From contig JAKASQ010000003.1 of assembly GCA_021828195.1 (NCBI GenBank), positions 23,516-87,515 of the forward strand: a stretch of 64,000 bases of DNA, in the 5' to 3' direction. How positions within the stretch are numbered: position 1 is the stretch's first letter; each line of letters begins with the position of its first letter. Position numbers and translations under genes: made by a program. The DNA comes from Thermoplasmata archaeon. Its GTDB lineage: Archaea > Thermoplasmatota > Thermoplasmata > Lutacidiplasmatales > UBA184. This document shows positions 1 to 7,573 of this stretch, piece after piece. The notes under the pieces are model-generated. The model was not told the DNA's origin. It worked only from the letters and a program-made list of their open reading frames with translations, and did no database searches.

Positions 1-164
1 CGGTCCTCCTTCGAGAGCGTGTTGTCCAGCACTGAGTCCTCGTTACCGAAGTAGGCCATCACCATCTCGGCCGTCGCGCGCGCCTCCGAGGGCATGATCT
101 TCCCCTGGGCGACGAGGGTGCGCTCGATTGCCCGGGTCAGCTCCTCCACGGTGATCAGGGGCAT
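1..164 (-). CDS. Partial CDS, small conserved archaeal hypothetical protein (DUF6015-like)
   Basis: Reverse-strand translation from ATG at 164: MPLITVEELTRAIERTLVAQGKIMPSEARATAEMVMAYFGNEDSVLDNTLSKEDR..., running off the window edge; resembles the small DUF6015 family of Thermoplasmata. Confidence 0.6.
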   Translation of the reverse strand, partial: MPLITVEELTRAIERTLVAQGKIMPSEARATAEMVMAYFGNEDSVLDNTLSKED

Positions 165-254
165 GGGGACGTGGGCCGCAGGGCACCGACACCAATAACC
201 GTCGCTCGTCCGTGCGGCGTCACGCTTTAGTGGCGTCCCGGGGTCGTCGCGGTC

Positions 255-1496
255 GTGATCGAAGCGTCGGTGCCGTTCGCTCCCCCGGAGGAGGCGGTGA
301 CCGCCGCGCGGTCGGCCGTCGCGCTCGGGCTGTGTGCCGATTGTTTCGGGCGCCTGTTCGGCCGCTTGGGTCACGGCCTGACGAACCTCGAGCGCGCGGA
401 GAGGCTCGCCTCGATGCTGGGAGGGGTGGACTTCGCGCCGGGTCCATCGTGCCGGCTCTGTGCGGGGGCGTTCGACCGTATCCCGGTGTGGGTCGAACGG
501 ATCGTCCGGGCCTCAGCGGGTTACGAGTGGCATCGGTTCACCTGTGGGTCCCGCTGGGAACCCGAGATCCTCGCGCGCGAGGAGGAGATCTGGAGGACGG
601 TCGGTACCGGATGGGGCGAAAGCGCTCGTGCGGCGTTCAACCGGGAGCTCGGCAAGGCGATCGAGGCGCGGACCGGCGCCATCGGCGGTAGCGGCCCGGC
701 CGATCTCGTCTTCCTCGCCGACCTCGAAGTGGGTCGCGTTGGGGTCACGGTCCTACCGCTGTACCTCCAAGGCCGGTATCGGAAGCTCGATCGGACCCTG
801 CCGCAGACGCGGTGGCCGTGCCGCGCGTGCCACGGCCGGGGATGCGATCGCTGCCAAGGGACCGGGAAGACCTACTCCGAGAGCGTCGAGGAACTGGTCG
901 CGGCGCCGGCGATCCGGGCCTCCGAGGCCGAGGAGAGTCGCTTCCATGGGATGGGCCGGGAGGATATCGATGCCCGCATGCTCGGTCGAGGGCGGCCGTT
1001 CGTCCTCGAACTCGTACGACCCCGGCACCGAACGATCGATCCGGCGGCGATCGCGGCGGCGATCGCCCAGGAAGCGGCCGGACGGGTCGAGGTGTCCGAC
1101 CTTACGCTTGCCGAGGGGGCCGACGTGATCCGCGTGAAAGAGGCCTCTCCTGAGAAGAGTTACCGAGTCATCGTGGTCGGTGCCGTGGATGTGGCAAAGG
1201 TTAAGGAGGCATTGAAGCTCTTCCGCGGTCGCGCCATCGCCCAGCGCACCCCCACCCGCGTCGCACACCGCCGAGCCGACCGCGTTCGCACGCGTCGGAT
1301 CGTCGAGGCGGAGCTCGTGGAAGGGGACACCGGGCGGTTCACGGTGCAACTACGAACCGAAGCCGGCACGTATGTCAAGGAATGGGTGGAAGGAGATGGC
1401 GGGCGCACCGATCCGAATCTGGCCGGGGTCCTGGGGGTCCCGCTGAAGGTTGAATCGCTCGACGTGCTCGAGATTCACGATGTCGAGGTCACATAG
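255..1496 (+). CDS. pus10: tRNA pseudouridine(54/55) synthase Pus10
   Basis: GTG start; N-terminal Cys motif (LCADCFGRLFGRLGHGLTNLERA), CxxC cluster PCRACHGRGCDRCQGTGKTYSESVEELV, and FHGMGREDIDARMLGRGRPFVLELVRPRHR. Confidence 0.9.
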   Translation: MIEASVPFAPPEEAVTAARSAVALGLCADCFGRLFGRLGHGLTNLERAERLASMLGGVDFAPGPSCRLCAGAFDRIPVWVERIVRASAGYEWHRFTCGSRWEPEILAREEEIWRTVGTGWGESARAAFNRELGKAIEARTGAIGGSGPADLVFLADLEVGRVGVTVLPLYLQGRYRKLDRTLPQTRWPCRACHGRGCDRCQGTGKTYSESVEELVAAPAIRASEAEESRFHGMGREDIDARMLGRGRPFVLELVRPRHRTIDPAAIAAAIAQEAAGRVEVSDLTLAEGADVIRVKEASPEKSYRVIVVGAVDVAKVKEALKLFRGRAIAQRTPTRVAHRRADRVRTRRIVEAELVEGDTGRFTVQLRTEAGTYVKEWVEGDGGRTDPNLAGVLGVPLKVESLDVLEIHDVEVT

Positions 1497-1802
1497 ATGG
1501 TGAAGAGTTCGAAGGGATTCCGATCACGCAGCCGTGGCACGTTTACGAAGCGCGTGCGCGAGCGGGGCTCTCCGCCGGTGACCCGGTTCCTGCGCAAGTT
1601 CGAGATCGGCCAGAAGGTTGTCGTCCGGATCGAACCGTCCGACGCCCACGGCGTGCCGCATCCTCGCTACCAGGGCCGTGTCTGCACGGTCGTGGCCGCG
1701 GTCGGTCGAGCCTACCGCATCGAGTTCCTGGATGGAGGCAAGCGCAAGCAGCTGATCGCCAACCCGGTCCACCTTGCCCCGGCCGATACGAGAGGACACT
1801 GA
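1497..1802 (+). CDS. rpl21e: 50S ribosomal protein L21e
   Basis: MVKSSKGFRSRSRGTFTKRVRERG...IGQKVVVRIEPSDAHGVPHPRYQGRVC; classic L21e. Confidence 0.95.
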   Translation: MVKSSKGFRSRSRGTFTKRVRERGSPPVTRFLRKFEIGQKVVVRIEPSDAHGVPHPRYQGRVCTVVAAVGRAYRIEFLDGGKRKQLIANPVHLAPADTRGH

Positions 1803-2116
1803 TGCCGGAACCCCTACCGCTCGCCTCGGTCAAGCAGATGCTCGCCGAGGAGGCCGCGCTCCGCCCGCTGCCGCGCGAGGCCCTGCTCGCCCAGCAGCAC
1901 GCGGAGCTGTTCGCCCGACTGACGGTCGAACAGACGCACCAGCTGATCGCCGAGCTGACGAAGCTCCCGTTCGTCGATGTACCGCTCGCGATCAAGATCG
2001 CCGACATGCTGCCCCAGTACCCGGAAGAGATCCGCCTGCTGTTCGCGAAGGAGCGGATGGTCCTCGAGGAAGCCCAGATCGCTCAATTGCTCGACGTGGT
2101 CGCGCAGCACAAGTGA
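1802..2116 (+). CDS. rpoF: DNA-directed RNA polymerase subunit F (Rpb4-like)
   Basis: Size (104 aa), HRDC-like sequence and conserved position between L21e and DUF655; 1-nt overlap with the L21e stop. Confidence 0.8.
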   Translation: MPEPLPLASVKQMLAEEAALRPLPREALLAQQHAELFARLTVEQTHQLIAELTKLPFVDVPLAIKIADMLPQYPEEIRLLFAKERMVLEEAQIAQLLDVVAQHK

Positions 2117-2135
2117 GGTCGGTCGGGAGAATGCC

Positions 2136-2681
2136 GTGGAGAGCTACGCCCGTGTCCTCGATTATCTGCCGAACGGCCGCCTGGTGGACCGGAGCTTCTA
2201 CCGCGAACCAGTCGCGATCGCCGTCGGCGAGAGCGAACTGAAGCTCCTCGAATTGATTCCTCGCCCCGGAGTCCGGCTCGCACTGGGCGCTCGGATCGCG
2301 CTCCTTTCCGAAGAAGGTTCGATCCCCCTGGTCGATCACGTCCGTCGGCGGATCGGTTTCGAGGAGCTTACGGCTACCGCACGTTCGGAGCTCGCCCCGG
2401 CGCTCGAGGAAATCGTCCGGGCGAACCCCACGAAGTACCTGCGCTTCTTCAACGAGGCACAGCCGATCTCCCGACGAGCGCACCTGCTCGAACTGTTGCC
2501 GGGCATCGGAAAGAAGACGATGGAGACGATCCTCGCGGAACGCCGGCGCGGCCCGTTTGCGAGCTTCGAGGACCTCAATACGCGCGCGCACCTCAAGAGC
2601 TCGGAGAAGCTCGTGGTCGGCCGCATCGAGCAGGAGCTCATCGGTGCCGAGGACAACTACCGCATCTTCGTCGCGCCTTAG
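2136..2681 (+). CDS. DUF655 domain-containing protein
   Basis: GTG start VESYARVLDYLPNGRLVDRSFYREPVAIAVGE...HLLELLPGIGKKTMETILAERRRGPFASFEDL (HhH motif); conserved neighbourhood rpoF-DUF655-rsmA. Confidence 0.85.
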   Translation: MESYARVLDYLPNGRLVDRSFYREPVAIAVGESELKLLELIPRPGVRLALGARIALLSEEGSIPLVDHVRRRIGFEELTATARSELAPALEEIVRANPTKYLRFFNEAQPISRRAHLLELLPGIGKKTMETILAERRRGPFASFEDLNTRAHLKSSEKLVVGRIEQELIGAEDNYRIFVAP

Positions 2682-2727
2682 TCCGGCGGAGCCGTTCGCT
2701 GTTCCCGCGGGGGCGCGGGCCGTCGAC

Positions 2728-3528
2728 GTGACCCTCAAGCGTCTCGGGATCCGCCCGTCGCGCCGTCTGGGTCAGTCGTTCCTGATCGATCCATTCGCGG
2801 CCGATGCCGAGGCCGCGCTGGTCGAGGCGCCCGCCGGCCATGCCGTCCTCGAGATCGGAGGAGGCCTGGGGATGCTGACCGCGGCCCTTCTCCGGCGCGG
2901 AGTCCGTCCGCTGACCGTGGTCGAACGCGATCCGCGCCTCGTCGCCTTTCTCCGCTCGACCTTCGGCGGACGGATCACGGTGGAAGAGGCCGACGCGGAA
3001 ACCTACGCCTTTCCCGCCGGTGCGACGGTCGTCGGGAATCTGCCATTCTCCGACGCGACGCCCATCCTCCTCACGCTGTTCGCTCGCCGCACGCCGCGCG
3101 TGGTGGCGATGGTGCAGCGGGAGGTCGCCGAACGTCTCGCCGCCGGTCCGGGGTCGAAGACGTACGGTCGCCTCTCGATCGTGGCGCGGCTCTACGGAGG
3201 CGTCGAGCTGTTCCGGACGGTGTCCCGGTCGTCCTTCTACCCGGTGCCCGAGGTCGAGGGTCGGATCGTCGTCCACCTGGCACGCGGGGGCCCTCTCCCG
3301 GTGCCGAACGTAGATCGCTTCGAACGGATCGTCCGAACGCTCTTCGCTTCTCGCCGCAAGCAACTCGCGAACCTCCTTCCTCGACTGGGTCGTCCGAGGA
3401 TCGAGCTCGTACGATTGGCTCGCGAAGCCGAGTGGCCGGCGGGCTGGCCACGGATGCGGCCCGAAGAACTCCCCCCCGAGGCGTACTTCCGCCTCGCCAC
3501 CGCACTCGATGGCGGGTCCTCCTCGTAA
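2728..3528 (+). CDS. rsmA: 16S rRNA (adenine-N6,N6)-dimethyltransferase RsmA/KsgA
   Basis: LKRLGIRPSRRLGQSFLID...VLEIGGGLGMLTAALLRRG...VVGNLPFSDATPIL. Confidence 0.9.
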   Translation: MTLKRLGIRPSRRLGQSFLIDPFAADAEAALVEAPAGHAVLEIGGGLGMLTAALLRRGVRPLTVVERDPRLVAFLRSTFGGRITVEEADAETYAFPAGATVVGNLPFSDATPILLTLFARRTPRVVAMVQREVAERLAAGPGSKTYGRLSIVARLYGGVELFRTVSRSSFYPVPEVEGRIVVHLARGGPLPVPNVDRFERIVRTLFASRRKQLANLLPRLGRPRIELVRLAREAEWPAGWPRMRPEELPPEAYFRLATALDGGSSS

Positions 3529-3783
3529 GGAACACGGGCACCCAGCCGACGAGCCCTACCGATGGGGGCCCGACGGTTGCCGATCCGGTTGGGCATCTGC
3601 ATGATGGGGATTCAACTACGGTCGTTGTCGCGAACCGTAGACTTCGCTCCGGATGCTAGGACCTTGGAGACTCCCCGAGAGGCATTTCAGCGAAAACTGC
3701 CTCCGGAGAGCCTCCTCGGCCTCCACCTGCGAGCGATCGAGCCGATTCCGGGGGCCGCATGAAGCGACGCCGCCCATCGCCCA

Positions 3784-3800
3784 ACGGAAACAATTTCCGT
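3784..3800. promoter_or_regulatory. Perfect inverted repeat ACGGAAA-CAA-TTTCCGT, candidate operator upstream of the thermosome promoter
   Basis: Seen directly: acggaaacaatttccgt, 7-bp arms with 3-nt spacer, about 34 bp upstream of the TATA-like element. Confidence 0.5.
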
Positions 3801-3832
3801 ACACCACGCAAGGCCCCCCCCCCACTTAGTCT

Positions 3833-3843
3833 GTATTATATAC
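3833..3843 (+). promoter_or_regulatory. TATA-box-like element of the thermosome gene
   Basis: gtattatatac in a GC-rich context, about 30 bp upstream of the ATG at 3874. Confidence 0.6.
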
Positions 3844-3873
3844 AAGCGCTTTCTCCCCGTATCGGTGAGTTAG

Positions 3874-5496
3874 ATGCTTCAGGGAACCCCGATCCTTGTG
3901 CTCAAGGAAGGTACCGAACGCGACCGCGGCAAGAGCGCCACCCAGAACAACATCGCGGCGGCCCGCGCCGTTGCGGATGCTGTCCGTACCACGCTCGGTC
4001 CCCGCGGAATGGACAAAATGCTCGTCGACGGGATGGGAGATATCACCATCACGAACGACGGTGTGACGATTCTGAAGGAAGTTGACGTCGAGCACCCGGC
4101 CGCGAAGATGATCGTCGAGGTCGCGAAGACCCAGGATCAGCAGTGCGGGGACGGGACGACGACCGCCGTGGTCCTCGCGGGCGAGTTCCTCAAGCGCTCG
4201 GAGTACCTTCTCGAACAGAACATTCACCCTACCGTCATCACCAAGGGATTCGAGATCGCCCTGCAAGAGGCGCGCCGTCTTCTGGAGAAGGAGATCGGGA
4301 CTCCCGTCAAGATCGATGACGAAGCGATGCTCCTGGACTGTGCGACCACCGCGATGGGCTCGAAAGGCGTCTTTGGCTCTCGTGACGTGCTCGCCCGCAT
4401 CGCGGTCCATGCTGTCCAGCGTATCGCCGAGAAGCGCGGGGACCATATGGTCGCCGACGTCGATCAGATCAAGGTCGAGAAGCGCCACGGCGGCACGATC
4501 GGGGACACCCAGCTCATCGAGGGGATCATCCTCGACAAGGAGCGGGGGCACCCGCGCATGCCCGGCGAGGTCGCCGATGCAAAGATCGCCCTGCTCAACT
4601 CCGCTCTTGAGGTGAAGAAGACCGAGATCGAGAGCAAGATCAACATCAAGAACCCCTCCCAGATCCAGAGCTTCCTCGACGAGGAAGACAAGACGTTCCG
4701 CAAGATGGTCCAGCAGGTCAAGGCCTCCGGAGCGACCGTGGTCATCGCCCAGAAGGGGATCGACGACGTCGTCCTTCACTACCTCGCGAAGGAAGGGATC
4801 TACGCGGTCAAGCAGGTCAAGGAATCCGATCTCCAGAAGCTCGCGCGCGCGACGGGCGGCAAGATCGTCTCCAGCTTGCAGGACCTCTCCGCCACCGACC
4901 TCGGCATGGCAGCCAAGGTCGAGGAGCGGAAGGTCGGCGACGACCACATGACGTTCGTCACGGGATGCAAGAACCCCCGCTCGGTCTCGATCCTGATCCG
5001 CGGTGGAACCGAGCACGTGACCCAGGAGGTCGAGCGATCCTTGCAAGACGCGCTCAAAGTCGTCAGCTCGGTCATCGAGGACGGGGTCGTCTGCCCCGGC
5101 GGTGGTGCGACCGAGATCGATCTCGCCGTCAAGCTGCGGAAGTTTGCCCCTACGGTCGGTGGACGGGAGCAACTGGCGGTCGAAGCGTTCGCCCAAGCCC
5201 TCGAAGTGATCCCCTGGGCGCTTGCCGAGAACGGCGGCTACGACTCGATCAACACGCTCATCGAGCTCCGTGGAGCCCACGAGGGGGCCCACGCCAACAA
5301 GAACGTCGGTGTGAACCTCGTGGACGGCAAGGCGGCCGACATGTGGAAGCTGCGGGTCATCGAGCCGGCACGGGTCAAGCGCCAGGCGCTGACCAGCGCG
5401 GTCGAGGTCGCGAGCATGGTCCTGCGGATCGACGACGTCATCGCATCGAAGAAATCGAGCCCATCCCCCGGTGGGGGCGGTGGGCACGACCACTAG
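3874..5496 (+). CDS. thsA: Thermosome subunit (group II chaperonin)
   Basis: [68 protein letters not shown]; Gly-rich C terminus. Confidence 0.97.
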   Translation: MLQGTPILVLKEGTERDRGKSATQNNIAAARAVADAVRTTLGPRGMDKMLVDGMGDITITNDGVTILKEVDVEHPAAKMIVEVAKTQDQQCGDGTTTAVVLAGEFLKRSEYLLEQNIHPTVITKGFEIALQEARRLLEKEIGTPVKIDDEAMLLDCATTAMGSKGVFGSRDVLARIAVHAVQRIAEKRGDHMVADVDQIKVEKRHGGTIGDTQLIEGIILDKERGHPRMPGEVADAKIALLNSALEVKKTEIESKINIKNPSQIQSFLDEEDKTFRKMVQQVKASGATVVIAQKGIDDVVLHYLAKEGIYAVKQVKESDLQKLARATGGKIVSSLQDLSATDLGMAAKVEERKVGDDHMTFVTGCKNPRSVSILIRGGTEHVTQEVERSLQDALKVVSSVIEDGVVCPGGGATEIDLAVKLRKFAPTVGGREQLAVEAFAQALEVIPWALAENGGYDSINTLIELRGAHEGAHANKNVGVNLVDGKAADMWKLRVIEPARVKRQALTSAVEVASMVLRIDDVIASKKSSPSPGGGGGHDH

Positions 5497-5568
5497 AGCG
5501 ATTGAGCGATCGGGCTGCGCTCGTACACCGGCCGAAGGCCTCATAATCCAGAGCAGGTAGGCTCATCG

Positions 5569-5970
5569 ATGCGCACCAAACCGGTCGAAGGAGTGCTGCG
5601 TCTCGATGTCGTGGCTCTCGAGCCACGTCCCGCCGTCTACCTCGCGTACGACGGCCTCTCCGGACTGTCGCTCCGCCCGCTCCTGCGCGATCTGGTCGAG
5701 GAGCTTCAGCGCAAAGGACCTGAGCAACTCTCGGCCTTCCTGTCGGCGGTCCGCAAGCGCCGCTCCGGCCACATCCACGTCTACTTCTCCGACTACGTCA
5801 GCTACGGGATCGGAGGCGGTGATGCGACCGCGGAGTTCTTCTTCGGTACGTTCTTGCTCCTCCACGAACCGGCGCGCCCCGACGGCAAGGAGCCCGGGCT
5901 CCCCGAGCGCCTCGTCCTCATGCGCCCCGGAGCCATCGAGCAATTCTCGCTTGATGGCATCGCGGCCTAG
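5569..5970 (+). CDS. Hypothetical protein
   Basis: 133-aa ORF in the gap between thermosome and lysS, same strand; no family recognised. Confidence 0.6.
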   Translation: MRTKPVEGVLRLDVVALEPRPAVYLAYDGLSGLSLRPLLRDLVEELQRKGPEQLSAFLSAVRKRRSGHIHVYFSDYVSYGIGGGDATAEFFFGTFLLLHEPARPDGKEPGLPERLVLMRPGAIEQFSLDGIAA

Positions 5971-6016
5971 CGACGCACCCTTTTTCCTCCGTTCCGCCTC
6001 CCGCCTAGGGGCCACG

Positions 6017-7492
6017 ATGCCGGAGGAGTCTCATCTCGAGCGCGAACGACGCGGGAAGATCGCTCGCTGGCGGGCCGAGGGACGCGAGCCCTTCCCCTGG
6101 TCGTTCCCCGATCGGACCCTCATCCGTGAGGTTCGGGCCCTCACGAGCTCGCTCGCGCCCGGGGAGGAGGTCGTCGGTCGAACCGCGCGCGTCGCCGGCC
6201 GGCTGCTCACCATCCGCGCTCACGGCGGCACCTCCTTCATCGATCTCGAGGACGCATCGGGGACGCTGCAGCTGCTACTCACGATCCATGAGCTCGGGGA
6301 AGAAACCTACACGCGTTGGCTCGCCGACCTCGACCCGGGGGACATTGTCGGAGCGGTGGGCATGCCGGCGGTCTCTCGCCGAGGAGAGCCCTCACTTCGG
6401 ATCCAATCTCTCGAACTCCTCGCCAAGGCGATCGCGCCGCCCCCGGAGAAGTTCCATGGGCTGCAGGACCCCGAAGAGCGGATCCGCCGGCGCTATCTCG
6501 ATCTCATGTCCTCCGCCGAGAGCCGAGAGCGATTCCGCCTGCGCTCGCTCCTGACGCGCGAGATTCGCCACTACTTCGATGCCGCGGGCTTCCTCGAGGT
6601 CGAGACCCCGATCCTCCTACGCGTCGCGGGAGGCGCCGCCGCGGCTCCCTTCGTGACCCGCTCTCGGTATCTCGGCTCCGAGCTCCAGCTCCGGATCTCT
6701 ATCGAGCTCTCCTTGAAGCAGCTCCTGATCGGCGGCTTGGAACGGGTCTACGAGATCGGCCGGTGCTTCCGCAACGAGGATCTCGATTCGACCCACTCGC
6801 CCGAGTTCACGATGCTCGAGCTCTATTGGGCGTATGCCGACTACCACGACATGCGCCGCCTGATGGAGGGGCTCTTTGAGCGCCTGGGGGCCCGAATGCT
6901 CGAGTGGCAACCGGACTCGGAAGCGGCGCGATCCGCCGCGCAACTGTTCCGTCCTCCGTTCGCTACCCTCGACTTCGTTCAGGCGCTGGAGGAGCGCAGC
7001 GGGATCCGTGACCTCCTCTCCCGGCCGACTCCCGAGCTCGGCGAGCTCGCCCGTCGGTGCGGCGCCACCGTGCCGGCCGACTCTCCGCCGGGCGTGTTTC
7101 TGGACAAGCTCTTCGAGCATTACGTCGAGCCGACGATCGATCGCCCGACGTTCGTGGTCGATCATCCGGCATCGACCACCCCCCTCGCGAAGCGCCACCG
7201 GAGCCTCTCAGGTCGGGTCGAGCGGTTCGAGATCCATTGCCGTGGGTTCGAGATCGGGAACTGCTACACGGAACTGAACGACCCCGACGAGCAGGAACGA
7301 CGCTTCCAGGAACAGCTCACCGCACGTGGGGAGGACCGCTACGCGTACGACGCCGAGTTCGTGGAGGCCCTGCGCCACGGAATGCCTCCCGCGACGGGGA
7401 TCGGCTTCGGGATCGAGCGGATCGTGATGGCGCTCACCGGAGCGAAATCGATCAAGGACGTGATCCTCTTCCCGCAAGTTCGGTCCCGCTGA
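6017..7492 (+). CDS. lysS: Lysyl-tRNA synthetase, class II
   Basis: OB-fold then motif 2/3 features: YEIGRCFRNEDLDSTHSPEFTMLELYWAYADY, FEIGNCYTELNDPDEQERRFQEQ, GFGIERIVMALTGAKSIKDVILFP. Confidence 0.92.
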   Translation: MPEESHLERERRGKIARWRAEGREPFPWSFPDRTLIREVRALTSSLAPGEEVVGRTARVAGRLLTIRAHGGTSFIDLEDASGTLQLLLTIHELGEETYTRWLADLDPGDIVGAVGMPAVSRRGEPSLRIQSLELLAKAIAPPPEKFHGLQDPEERIRRRYLDLMSSAESRERFRLRSLLTREIRHYFDAAGFLEVETPILLRVAGGAAAAPFVTRSRYLGSELQLRISIELSLKQLLIGGLERVYEIGRCFRNEDLDSTHSPEFTMLELYWAYADYHDMRRLMEGLFERLGARMLEWQPDSEAARSAAQLFRPPFATLDFVQALEERSGIRDLLSRPTPELGELARRCGATVPADSPPGVFLDKLFEHYVEPTIDRPTFVVDHPASTTPLAKRHRSLSGRVERFEIHCRGFEIGNCYTELNDPDEQERRFQEQLTARGEDRYAYDAEFVEALRHGMPPATGIGFGIERIVMALTGAKSIKDVILFPQVRSR

Positions 7493-7573
7493 ACGGCGGC
7501 AGGTCGATCCGAGGGCAACCTTCATCGTGCCGTTTCCGCTCGACCTCGTGTTCATGAGTCGGCCCGTGAACGG

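Noticed and set aside
3826-5544. 572-aa minus-strand ORF antisense to the thermosome
   Set aside because: Its composition mirrors the chaperonin coding strand; no family resemblance. It is an artefact of the GC-rich codon structure.
6017-7492. Class II LysRS as an oddity in an archaeon
   Set aside because: Archaea use either class I or class II LysRS and I cannot say which is typical for this lineage; not scored as unusual.
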